The notes under the pieces: model-generated
The model's database searches: none
What the model saw: the letters and a program-made list of their open reading frames with translations, nothing else
Told to the model about the DNA's origin: nothing
From: Elusimicrobiota bacterium
GTDB lineage: Bacteria; Elusimicrobiota; Elusimicrobia; UBA1565; UBA9628
Direction: 5' to 3'
Assembly (NCBI GenBank): GCA_016194705.1
Contig: JACQAZ010000038.1
Location: forward strand, 266,599-298,649
DNA: 32,051 nucleotides
Part shown: positions 1 through 7,050 of the stretch, in pieces
How the letters are laid out: every line of letters starts with the position of its first letter
Position numbering within the stretch: position 1 is the stretch's first letter
Made by a program: the position numbers and the translations under genes

Positions 1-60
1 GCCGAGCACGCGCGCGTGGGCGGGATCGCGCAGCGAGGGCGCCACAAGCGCGATCTTCAC
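1..60 (-). CDS. 5' end of a gene cut by the window edge, possibly a glycosyltransferase
   Basis: Only the first 20 codons are visible. They read leftward from a GTG at 60-58 and begin VKIALVAPSLRDPAHARVLG. A short beta-strand beginning K-I-A-L-V-A-P is typical of the first strand of a Rossmann-like fold, as in GT-B glycosyltransferases or SAM/NAD-binding proteins. The GTG overlaps the TGA of the upstream membrane protein as GTGA (60-57), so the two are probably translationally coupled and functionally linked. The glycan context favours a glycosyltransferase, but 20 residues cannot decide this. Confidence 0.5.
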   Translation of the reverse strand, partial: MKIALVAPSLRDPAHARVLG

Positions 61-1985
61 AGCCCGCGCGCTCCGAGCCTCGAGAGCCGCGTCCGCGCCG
101 ATTCGAAAGAGGCGTCCTGCTCGAGGGCCGCGCGGTAATGCGCGTCGGCGCCCTTCAGGTCCCCCATCTTCTCGAGCAGCATCGCGTAGGAGTATTGGGG
201 CAACGGATCGCCGGGGGCGGCCAGGCCGACGGCCTTCTCGTAACAGGCGCGCGCCTGGCGGTAGCGCCGCGTCTCGCGGTAGAGCGCCCCGAGATTGACC
301 CAGGCCTCGACATAGCCGGGCTCGAGCGCCAGCGCCTGGCGGTACAGCTCTTCGGCGCGCGCCGTCTTGCCGATGCGGCTCAAGAAAGCCGCGTAGGCGA
401 ACCGGGAGACCGGATTCTGCGGGGCCAGAGCGAGGGCCCGCTCGTGGCAGCTCATCGCGCGCGGGATGTCGCCCAGCGCGCCGTAGCTGCGCCCCAGTCC
501 GAGCCAGGCTTCGACGAGCCCCGGATGCAGGCGCAGGGCGGTCTCATATTCGCGGATGGCGTCCGCCGGGCGTCCGTCCTCTTCCATGAGTCCCGCGCGC
601 AGCACGCTGGACTTCGAGCTTTGGGGAGCCCGCGCGGCGGGGAGCAGGAGAGCCTTGTCGTCGCGCCAGTCGCGATTGCGTGCGTGCGTGCGCAGGCCGG
701 ACGCCGCGACGAGCAGCCCGGCTCCGACCCAGGCGGCGCGTGCCGCGCGAGCCTCGCGCAGACGGCACAGACGCGCGAGCAAAGAGGCGCCCGCCAAGGC
801 CGCGCCGGCCGTCACGAGGTAGACGTATCTCTCCGCGACCGGATTGTAGAGCGGGATGATGTCGCTGACCGGCAGAAGCGCCGTCAGGCACCAGGCAGCG
901 CCGAAGGCCGACGGCGGATCGCGCCTGCGCATGAGCACGGCGTAGAGAGCCGCGAGAATGAGGGCCGCCAGGCAAAGCAAAGGTCCTCCCTCGTGCCAGC
1001 CGCGCACGAGCACGGGGGCGCGGTCGACCACGAGCGGGTCCGGCCAGAGCAGCAGCCGGAAATAACCGGCCAAGGCCTTGATCATGGTCCAAGTCGCGGC
1101 GCTGGTGTCGGCGAAGAGCCCCGACCATTCCCAGGTCGGATGGAAAAAATGACCCTTGCCGACGCCGAGGTTGAAGTGTCCCTGGCCGGGCGCGGTGGGC
1201 ATGGCGGCGGCGAAGCGGTCGACGGCGGTGCGCAAGCCCGAGCCGGCCGGCGCGGGCACGGCGCGGTAGCGCGCGGCCCAGAAACCGGCGTAGCCGCAGG
1301 CGACGAAGGCGTACGCGCCCAGCGCCCAGGCAAGACGCTCGCGGCGGTGGGGCCGGGATGGGAAATAGAGCTCGACGAGCAGCGCGAGAGCGGGAAGCGT
1401 CGCCGCCATCTCCTTCGAAAGAAGTCCGAGGCAGTAAAGCAGGGCCGAGGCTGCAGTGCAAAGCAGCGACTTCGCCCCTTGCCGGCCGCGCGCGCGCAGA
1501 TAGACCCAGAGGGCGGCGAAGACGAAGAAGGCGGCCAGGGGATCGGCGCGGAAGCTCACGGCGTCGACGGCTTCCGTCTGGATCGGATGAAGGCCGAAGA
1601 GCAGGCCCGCGAGCAGCGGCAGAGGAGGTGCGAGCTCCAGGGTAGCGCATAGGGCGTAGACCCAGGCGCTGTTGGCCGCGTGGATGAGCACGCTGGTGGC
1701 GTGGTAGCCTGCCGGGTCGCCGCCCCAGACGGCCCGGTCCGCCATGAGGCTTGCGAGGTAGACGGGGCGGCTGCCGGCCAGGACCTCGTGGGAGCCCAAG
1801 TAGTAGCGCGGATCGGCGAGTATCTTGAGGTTGCCGGGATTCTGAACGAAACGGTTGGTCTCGATGTAGACGTGGTCGTCGCCGACGAAGCCGTTGCGCA
1901 GGGCGTTGGAATAGACGGCGAGCACCGCGCCGACGATGAGTCCGACGGCCCACAGATGGCGACGCATCGGATGACATATTAGCAT
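57..1985 (-). CDS. TMTC-like integral membrane glycosyltransferase with C-terminal TPR repeats
   Basis: 642 residues. The N-terminal two thirds is a polytopic membrane region. It starts with a hydrophobic segment at about 12-30 followed by GFVGDDHVYIETN, whose acidic pair D36-D37 sits where GT-C enzymes keep their catalytic acid. A later RPVYLASLMADRA plus YHATSVLIHAAN block is characteristic of the TMTC/DUF1736 group of GT-C proteins, which use lipid-linked sugars. Roughly the last 170 residues form about five TPR repeats (for example AIREYETALRLHP, AEELYRQALALEP), probably for binding acceptor or partner proteins. The likely role is sugar transfer on the outer face of the inner membrane; donor and acceptor are unknown. 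An in-frame ATG at 1967 (MRRHLW) is an equally plausible start. The stop overlaps the next gene by GTGA. Confidence 0.75.
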   Translation of the reverse strand: MLICHPMRRHLWAVGLIVGAVLAVYSNALRNGFVGDDHVYIETNRFVQNPGNLKILADPRYYLGSHEVLAGSRPVYLASLMADRAVWGGDPAGYHATSVLIHAANSAWVYALCATLELAPPLPLLAGLLFGLHPIQTEAVDAVSFRADPLAAFFVFAALWVYLRARGRQGAKSLLCTAASALLYCLGLLSKEMAATLPALALLVELYFPSRPHRRERLAWALGAYAFVACGYAGFWAARYRAVPAPAGSGLRTAVDRFAAAMPTAPGQGHFNLGVGKGHFFHPTWEWSGLFADTSAATWTMIKALAGYFRLLLWPDPLVVDRAPVLVRGWHEGGPLLCLAALILAALYAVLMRRRDPPSAFGAAWCLTALLPVSDIIPLYNPVAERYVYLVTAGAALAGASLLARLCRLREARAARAAWVGAGLLVAASGLRTHARNRDWRDDKALLLPAARAPQSSKSSVLRAGLMEEDGRPADAIREYETALRLHPGLVEAWLGLGRSYGALGDIPRAMSCHERALALAPQNPVSRFAYAAFLSRIGKTARAEELYRQALALEPGYVEAWVNLGALYRETRRYRQARACYEKAVGLAAPGDPLPQYSYAMLLEKMGDLKGADAHYRAALEQDASFESARTRLSRLGARGL

Positions 1986-2039
1986 GTCTGTCCCGCAAAG
2001 CCGCCGCGCCGGCCGCCGGGAGGGGGCCCCCAGTAATGT

Positions 2040-2079
2040 TATAATCTCGACCTGAGAGTTGAAGCTCTGAGACGGAGGA
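2040..2079 (+). promoter_or_regulatory. -10 element and Shine-Dalgarno for the pqqD-like operon
   Basis: A perfect TATAAT lies at 2040-2045, with no convincing -35 box 17 bases upstream. A strong GGAGGA at 2074-2079 is 7 bases before the ATG at 2087. This gives the peptide-chaperone operon its own promoter, divergent from the TMTC-like gene at 1985. Confidence 0.55.
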
Positions 2080-2086
2080 AGCCGCG

Positions 2087-2374
2087 ATGGCCCAGAACAC
2101 GATGGTGAAGAGAGGCTCCTGGAAGCACAGCCGGCGCGTGGCGTGGCGCAAGGTGGCCGACGAGGCCGTCATCCTCGACGTCGAGACCGCGGCCTATTTC
2201 TCGTTGAGCGGCGCGGGCTTGAGAATCTGGGAGCTGCTCGGCAAGGGCAGGACCGTGCTCGAGATCGCCAAGACGCTCGCCGCCGAGTACGACGCGCCTG
2301 AAGACCGGCTGCGCGACGACTGCGCGGTGCTCGTCGGCAGGCTCGCCAAGGAAGGGCTCATCTCCCGAGCGTGA
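2087..2374 (+). CDS. PqqD family peptide chaperone (RiPP recognition element)
   Basis: 95 residues, the normal size for the PqqD family. The characteristic core is present: a basic start, DEAVILDVETAAYFSLSGAGL, then IWELLGKGRTVLEIAKTL and a C-terminal helix ending in VGRLAKEGLI. PqqD-type domains form a winged helix-turn-helix that binds the leader of a ribosomally made peptide and presents it to a radical SAM or other modifying enzyme. The gene is first in its operon, has a strong ribosome-binding site, and its TGA overlaps the GTG of the radical SAM gene (GTGA, 2371-2374). That arrangement is exactly what a chaperone/enzyme pair would need. Family assignment is firm; partner and substrate are inferred from context. 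Confidence 0.85.
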   Translation: MAQNTMVKRGSWKHSRRVAWRKVADEAVILDVETAAYFSLSGAGLRIWELLGKGRTVLEIAKTLAAEYDAPEDRLRDDCAVLVGRLAKEGLISRA

Positions 2375-3717
2375 GCATCGTCTTCGTCGATCCCCCGAGC
2401 CCTCCCGGGTTCGTCTCGTTTCGGCATTCCCACGGCGGCTACGGGGAAAACTGCCGCACGAGCCGGCTCAAGCTGCCCACGCTCGACGTCTTTCACGCGG
2501 CCTCGCTGCTCCTGGAGCGCGGCGTCGAGGCGGCGCTCGTCGATTCCGTCCTCCTCGACCATGATCCCGCGGAGTGCGTCGCCGCGGTCTTGGAGAAGGA
2601 CCCCTCGATGGTCTTCTTCCGCACGAGCTCCGGCTCCTGCGCCCACGATCTGCGCGTCGCCGAGAGGCTCAAGCGGGACTTCGCGGGACCCGTCGCTTTC
2701 TGCGGCCCTCACGCCGCCGTCGAGGCCGAAACGATCCTGCAAAGCCCGGGCGTCGACGCGGTGGTCACGGGGGAGTCCCCGTTCTCATATCTCGAGATCG
2801 CCAAGAGCGGTTTCGACCGGGTCCCGGGCGTCCGGCGCAAGCGCTCGGGACGCGTCGTCAAGAATCCGACCGCCGCCTTTATGAGCCAAGACGAGCTCGA
2901 CGCCCTGCCGGTGCCGCGCTGGGATCTGGTCGACTACCGCCGCTATTCCTACGTGACGAGCCAGACCAGCTGGGGCTGTCCGTTTGGGTGCGGCTACTGC
3001 CCGTATCCGGTCACCCAGGGGACGCAGTGGCGCGCGCGCGCGGTCGGCGCCGTCGTCGACGAGTTCCTTCGGCTTCGCGCGCGCTACGGCCTGCGCTTCG
3101 TGATGCTGCGCGACCCGGAATTCTCGCTGGAAAGAAAGAGAACGGCCGAGTTATGCTCGTCCCTGATCGCGGCCGGGACTCCGCTCATGTGGGGCTGCGA
3201 GACCAGGCTCGATACCCTCGATGCGGGGCTCATCGAGCTGATGGCGCGCGCGGGCTGCGTGCGGGTCGCCTTCGGCGTCGACTCGGTCGAAACCGCGACG
3301 CTCGCGGCGATGGGACGCCGCTCGCGGGGTCTCGACGACATCAAGGAGAAGGTGCGGCTCCTCAAAAGCGGCGGCATGCTGACCTACGGGATGTACATCG
3401 TCGGCCTGCCGCGCGAGACCAGGGACTCGACCAACGAGCTCATCGACTTCGCTCTCGAGCTGGGCACGGAGGCGGCCTCGTTCTCGATGGCGACGCCGTT
3501 TCCCGGCACGAGACTTGAGCGCTGGGGACGCGGGCGCGGCTTCATCGAGGCGAAGGATCCGGCGCATCTGACCGGCTGCGTTCCGTCCATGCGCAACGAG
3601 GCGATGGGCCTCGCCGAGATCGAAGAGCTTTATTTGTCGGCCAAGGAATCGTGGAAAAAACAAAAGGAACCAGAAAGGCCGCGGCGCCTCTCGTCCGCGC
3701 TTTCAAGCCTCCCCTAG
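2371..3717 (+). CDS. radical SAM protein with N-terminal B12-binding-like domain
   Basis: 448 residues from a GTG coupled to the PqqD-like gene. Residues about 1-145 resemble the cobalamin-binding domain of B12-type radical SAM enzymes: a P-rich start, LPTLDVFHAASLLLERG, and the typical GVDAVVTGESPF strand-loop. However, the classic DxHxxG cobalamin-ligand motif is not visible. The radical SAM core follows, with the cluster motif CPFGCGYC (C203, C207, C210), then a (beta/alpha) barrel including MYIVGLPRET. The family includes methylases and C-C bond-forming enzymes acting on peptides, lipids and cofactors. With PqqD in front and a leader-bearing small peptide downstream, peptide modification is the most economical inference. 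A role in modifying a glycan or lipid is the alternative. The Lys/Arg-rich tail overlaps the next gene by 67 bases. Confidence 0.8.
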   Translation: MSIVFVDPPSPPGFVSFRHSHGGYGENCRTSRLKLPTLDVFHAASLLLERGVEAALVDSVLLDHDPAECVAAVLEKDPSMVFFRTSSGSCAHDLRVAERLKRDFAGPVAFCGPHAAVEAETILQSPGVDAVVTGESPFSYLEIAKSGFDRVPGVRRKRSGRVVKNPTAAFMSQDELDALPVPRWDLVDYRRYSYVTSQTSWGCPFGCGYCPYPVTQGTQWRARAVGAVVDEFLRLRARYGLRFVMLRDPEFSLERKRTAELCSSLIAAGTPLMWGCETRLDTLDAGLIELMARAGCVRVAFGVDSVETATLAAMGRRSRGLDDIKEKVRLLKSGGMLTYGMYIVGLPRETRDSTNELIDFALELGTEAASFSMATPFPGTRLERWGRGRGFIEAKDPAHLTGCVPSMRNEAMGLAEIEELYLSAKESWKKQKEPERPRRLSSALSSLP

Positions 3718-4790
3718 GCGCGCCCGAAGCCCAGGCGGTGGGCCAGGCGCTGACAAGCGAGTGGCTGGGCACGGGCATCTATACCCGTCTCTTCGAGTCG
3801 CGCCTGGCGCGCGAGGTCGGACGACCGATCGCGCTGGCGACCAATTCCGGGACCGCCGCGCTGCACCTCGCGCTCAAGGCGCTCGGCGTCGAAGGCGGCG
3901 AGGTCGTCACGACGCCCGTGACCAGCGTGGCGACCAACCACGCGATCCTCTACAACAGCGCGCTCCCGGTCTTCTGCGACGTCGAGCCGCGCACCGGGAA
4001 CATCGATCCGGGGCGGATCGAGGCGCTGCTGACCCCGAGGACGCGCGCGATCGTGGCCGTCCACCTCGGTCACGCCTGCGACATGGACGCGATTCTTGAG
4101 ATCGCGCGCCGGCGCAAGCTCCCCGTCGTCGAGGACGCCTGCGCCTGCCACGCCGTCGGAGGCTTCTACAAGGACCGCCCCCTGGGCTCGCTTGGGCAAA
4201 TCGGCGCTTTCAGCTTCGGACGGTTCAAGGGGCTCTCGACCCTGGATGGAGGCGCGCTCGTCTTCGGCCGCGCGGCGTGGCGCGAGAGGCTCTCGCGGCT
4301 CAGGCGCCTGGGCCACCGCGAGGACGAAGGCGGGATGGCCGCGGGTCCCGCGGGCGTCGAGGAACTCGGCTACCATTACCGGATGAACGACCTCGCCGCG
4401 GCGATCGGCTTGTCCCAGCTGGGCAGGAGGCGGGCCATTCAGGACCGCCTCGACGCCGTGCTCGCGCGCTACCGCGAGGGCTTGAGCGGCGCGTCCTTCC
4501 TCGAGATGCCGGAGCCCCTGGCGTACTCGCGCGGCGTGCGCGCGTACGCGGCCGTCAAGGTGTCGGGGGGACGAAGGGACGCCCTGCGCCGATACCTTGC
4601 GGACGGCGGCGTCCAGGTCAACGACTGCCTGTATCCGAACCACCTTTACAAGCTCTACAAGCCCTACGCCCGCAGCCTTCCGGCCGCGGAGAAGTTTTGC
4701 GCGCAGACCCTTCATTTGCCGTTCTATCCGGGCCTGCGCGACCAAGAGATCGATCGAGTCCTGCAGCTCGTGCGGGACTTCAGACCCTAG
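3651..4790 (+). CDS. DegT/DnrJ/EryC1/StrS family PLP-dependent aminotransferase
   Basis: 379 residues, the usual family length. Visible landmarks are the TNSGTAALHLALKALGV cofactor-loop region, TTPVTSVATNHAIL, the PLP-pyridine-binding VVEDACACHAVGG (D162), and the catalytic lysine in SFGRFKGLSTLDGG (K193). Such enzymes usually aminate a keto-sugar nucleotide for amino-sugar synthesis; some act in antibiotic biosynthesis. The start is a GTG at 3651, inside the radical SAM gene, preceded by AAGGA at 3643-3647. This start is needed to include the conserved N-terminal PLVRAFKPPLG segment. The gene lies between the radical SAM gene and the small peptide gene, so it may serve the peptide pathway or the neighbouring glycan genes. 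Substrate cannot be told from the sequence. Confidence 0.85.
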   Translation: MEKTKGTRKAAAPLVRAFKPPLGAPEAQAVGQALTSEWLGTGIYTRLFESRLAREVGRPIALATNSGTAALHLALKALGVEGGEVVTTPVTSVATNHAILYNSALPVFCDVEPRTGNIDPGRIEALLTPRTRAIVAVHLGHACDMDAILEIARRRKLPVVEDACACHAVGGFYKDRPLGSLGQIGAFSFGRFKGLSTLDGGALVFGRAAWRERLSRLRRLGHREDEGGMAAGPAGVEELGYHYRMNDLAAAIGLSQLGRRRAIQDRLDAVLARYREGLSGASFLEMPEPLAYSRGVRAYAAVKVSGGRRDALRRYLADGGVQVNDCLYPNHLYKLYKPYARSLPAAEKFCAQTLHLPFYPGLRDQEIDRVLQLVRDFRP

Positions 4791-4799
4791 GTGAGAGAC

Positions 4800-4910
4800 A
4801 TGCCACACAAAAAACCGAAGAACCAGGCGCCGAAGAAAAAAAGCAAGAAGAAGTACGACAAGCCCGACCTCGTCAAGCACGGCGTGCTCTCGATCGTCGA
4901 AGGCGACTAA
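4800..4910 (+). CDS. 36-residue Lys-rich peptide with a lasso-type YxxPxLxxxG leader motif; candidate RiPP precursor
   Basis: This small gene starts at ATG 4800, 9 bases after the aminotransferase stop. It has a good AGGTGA ribosome-binding site at 4789-4794 (5-base spacing) and ends with TAA at 4908-4910. The product has a basic N-terminal half (11 Lys in the first 18 residues) and then YDKPDLVKHGVLSIVEGD. Y19, P22, L24 and G28 reproduce exactly the spacing of the leader motif bound by the PqqD-like B1 protein in lasso-peptide systems. Position at the end of a PqqD/radical SAM operon supports a substrate role. The odd point is that only eight residues follow G28, so a normal core peptide seems absent. 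Its stop overlaps the convergent gene by 4 bases. Translation is inferred, not proven. Confidence 0.65.
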   Translation: MPHKKPKNQAPKKKSKKKYDKPDLVKHGVLSIVEGD

Positions 4911-5911
4911 CGCGCTTCGGCCAGCAGCGCGGCGGCGGCCTCATCGCGCCGGCGCGCGCGCCGCGCGGCGGGCGGGAGCGCGCGCCCAAGCTCCGCCAAG
5001 GCGGACTTCAGGAACGTCGTAAGCCGGCAGTCCCGGCGGTAGGTGCGCAGCCCGCTGGCCGCGATCGCGGCGGCCTCGGCTCGGCCGCGACGCGACGAGA
5101 GATAGTAGGAGACCGCCTCCGGGATATTCTGCAGAGGGGCCTCGACGAAGTCGCGGCCGGCTTTGAAGGGGGGGGCCCCGGTCGTCGGCTCGCTGATCAC
5201 GAGAGCGCCCTGCGCGATGCCGTGCAGGACCATGCGGTGCCACTCGAAATACGGGGCCTCGTGCCGATGGAGGTTGAGCACGATCTTCGCGCCGCGGGAG
5301 AGCTCGAGCAAGTCCGCGGCGCCGTTCGCCTCCCGCCGCAGGAGCCGCGAGTCGTCCATCAGACGGATCACGCTCTCGCAGCGCCGCAGAAGGCCGTCGG
5401 CGGACCGAAAGAACGCCTCGCGGCGCGGCACGCGGCTGCCGGCGAAGAGCAGGTCGACGGGTCTGTCCTCCAGGGCCGGCAGCCGGCCGATGTCGAAGAG
5501 CTCGTCGCCGGACCAGCCCGGCGGCAGGTAGCTCGCGGACCAACCCTCCCCGGCGAGAAGACCGGCGGTGGCGCGGTCCATCTCCCATACGGCGTGCGCC
5601 CGCGGCAGAAGCCGGCGCACCTTCGAGAACCAGCGCGAGCGCGTCTGCTCGGTGTTGTAGAGGATGACGCCGCGCGGCCAGGGGAGCCTGCGCAGGCGCG
5701 CGCCGCGCCCGAGGTAGAAAAACTCGTGCGGCGCCACCACGACGCGCCAGTCGGCCTCGCCGGAGAAGCCTTCCCGCTCATCGGCCTCGCGGACTTCGGC
5801 TCCCGACTCCCGTAATCCTTGGGCGAGCACCCGACGGATGTCGGCGTAGAAGCAGCCTCCCAAAGCGCTGGCGTACACGATGAAGCGGCGAGGCGAGGCG
5901 ATTCGATCCAT
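4907..5911 (-). CDS. CgeB-like GT-B glycosyltransferase
   Basis: 334 residues. I recognise the CgeB-like pattern seen in many surface-polysaccharide loci: a Rossmann-like start (FIVYASALGG), VILYNTEQT (86-90 for NTEQT), YLPPGW (128-133), VDLLFAGSRVPRRE, and then IVLNLHRHE with FEWHRM and GALVISEP (about 209-242). These correspond to the second Rossmann domain of GT-B enzymes that use nucleotide sugars. Donor and acceptor are unknown. The Ala/Arg-rich C-terminus has no evident domain. The ATG at 5911 is 35 bases from the divergent GT4 gene and shares a palindromic -10 element with it. The 3' end overlaps the small peptide gene tail to tail by 4 bases. Confidence 0.7.
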   Translation of the reverse strand: MDRIASPRRFIVYASALGGCFYADIRRVLAQGLRESGAEVREADEREGFSGEADWRVVVAPHEFFYLGRGARLRRLPWPRGVILYNTEQTRSRWFSKVRRLLPRAHAVWEMDRATAGLLAGEGWSASYLPPGWSGDELFDIGRLPALEDRPVDLLFAGSRVPRREAFFRSADGLLRRCESVIRLMDDSRLLRREANGAADLLELSRGAKIVLNLHRHEAPYFEWHRMVLHGIAQGALVISEPTTGAPPFKAGRDFVEAPLQNIPEAVSYYLSSRRGRAEAAAIAASGLRTYRRDCRLTTFLKSALAELGRALPPAARRARRRDEAAAALLAEAR

Positions 5912-5927
5912 GGTCGTTCGAGGCCGT

Positions 5928-5937
5928 ATTATATAAT
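5928..5937. promoter_or_regulatory. palindromic bidirectional -10 element
   Basis: The ten bases attatataat are a perfect palindrome, so the same DNA gives TATAAT on plus (5932-5937) and TATAAT on minus (5933-5928). The plus ATG is at 5947 and the minus ATG at 5911, each within about 10-16 bases of its box. Transcripts would have leaders of only a few bases. No -35 element is apparent for either direction. Confidence 0.6.
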
Positions 5938-5946
5938 CTCTTCCCC

Positions 5947-7050
5947 ATGAGGATCGCGCTGGCGTGGCTGGATCTGGCCGACCCCACCGACCGCGTCATC
6001 GCGCGAAGTCTCGCGGTCGAGCTGCGCAGGCGCGGGCACGCGGTCTGCCTCGTCGGGCCCAGGCGCCGGCGCGCGGAGGCGGCGCGCGGCATGAGCGGCG
6101 GCTTTCCCGTCTACCGCGTCGGGCCGGGGGAAGGGCCCGCCGTCAGGCAGCTCCGCGGCATCCACGCGCGCGAAGGCGTCGATGTCTGGCATTGCCATGC
6201 CTTCGGGCGCAGCCATCGCGCTTTCACCGAAGCCGCGCGGCTCGGCCGGTGGCCGTTGGTCGTGAGCCTCCACTTGGTCCTCAAAGATTACCTCGCCTTC
6301 CTCGGCGGCGTCAGGGGCCTGCGAGGCCTCATTGCCGGATCGTCCCATGTCGCCCTGCCCAACGAGGCCGCCCGCGCGGAGTTCCTGAGGCTGTGCCCTG
6401 AGTGGCGGCGGCGCAGCTCGGCGGTCTACTACGGAACGCCGGCGCCGGCCGACGCCGCGCGCCCGCGGCGGGCCAAGCCGTATGTCCTGTCGGTGGCGCG
6501 CCTTGCGCCGTATAAGGGCCAGGACCTCCTGCTCATGGCCTTCGCGAAGGTCCTCGACGAGAAGCCCGGCCTGCGGCTGGTCCTCTGCGGCCGCGACCAG
6601 CTGGGAGGGGCGCTCAAGGTCTTCGCGAGGACCTTGGGGCTCGACGGCCGCGTCGCCTTCACCGGCGAAGCCTCGCGCGCGAGGGTCCAAGCGCTGCTCA
6701 AGGGCTGCGACTTCGTCGTGCTGCCCTCGCGGCGCGAGAATTTTCCGCTGGCGGCGCTGGAGGCGATGGCGGCGGGAAAGGCCCTGGTGGCCAGCGCGAC
6801 CGGAGGGCTGCCCGAGCTCGTGCGCCACGGCGTCGACGGACTGCTCGTCCCTCCCAACGACGCCGACGCCTTGGCCGCGCGCATGCTCGAGCTCGCCGGA
6901 GACCCGGCCCTGCGCCGTCGTCTGGGCCGCGCGGCGCGCCGGCGAAGCGGCGCCTTCACCTGGGCCGCCGCGGCGCGCCTCTACGAGGCCCTCTATGCGC
7001 GGGCCGCGCAGAGCCGGCGCAGCGCGGGCGGGACGCGCTCGAAGAAATAG
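5947..7050 (+). CDS. GT4 family glycosyltransferase
   Basis: 367 residues with clear GT-B architecture. The N-terminal acceptor domain begins MRIALAWLDLADPTD and contains VDVWHCHAFGRSH. The C-terminal donor domain begins near residue 178 with YVLSVARLAPYKGQDLLLMA, then RLVLCGRDQ and RVAFTG. The E-x7-E signature of GT4 retaining transferases is present in RRENFPLAALEAMAAG (E264 and E272), followed by SATGGLPELVRHGVDGLLVP. It is probably a cytoplasmic enzyme adding a sugar to a lipid-linked glycan. Transcription starts from the shared palindromic element 10 bases upstream. The last 58 bases overlap the convergent GT2 gene, so transcripts from the two would be antisense at their ends. Confidence 0.9.
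   Translation: MRIALAWLDLADPTDRVIARSLAVELRRRGHAVCLVGPRRRRAEAARGMSGGFPVYRVGPGEGPAVRQLRGIHAREGVDVWHCHAFGRSHRAFTEAARLGRWPLVVSLHLVLKDYLAFLGGVRGLRGLIAGSSHVALPNEAARAEFLRLCPEWRRRSSAVYYGTPAPADAARPRRAKPYVLSVARLAPYKGQDLLLMAFAKVLDEKPGLRLVLCGRDQLGGALKVFARTLGLDGRVAFTGEASRARVQALLKGCDFVVLPSRRENFPLAALEAMAAGKALVASATGGLPELVRHGVDGLLVPPNDADALAARMLELAGDPALRRRLGRAARRRSGAFTWAAAARLYEALYARAAQSRRSAGGTRSKK

Noticed and set aside
138..1652. Long plus-strand open frame opposite the TMTC-like gene
   Set aside because: Gln/Arg/Gly/Ala-rich composition with no domain, typical of antisense frames in GC-rich DNA. The minus strand has membrane helices and TPRs.
4800..4910. The micropeptide as an ordinary lasso-peptide precursor
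   Set aside because: The leader motif matches, but there is no core with a ring acceptor residue after it and no lasso cyclase or B2 protease in the window.
4277..5815. 512-residue plus-strand frame spanning the micropeptide and the CgeB-like gene
   Set aside because: It reads through the aminotransferase out of frame and then antisense to a recognisable glycosyltransferase, with no family pattern.
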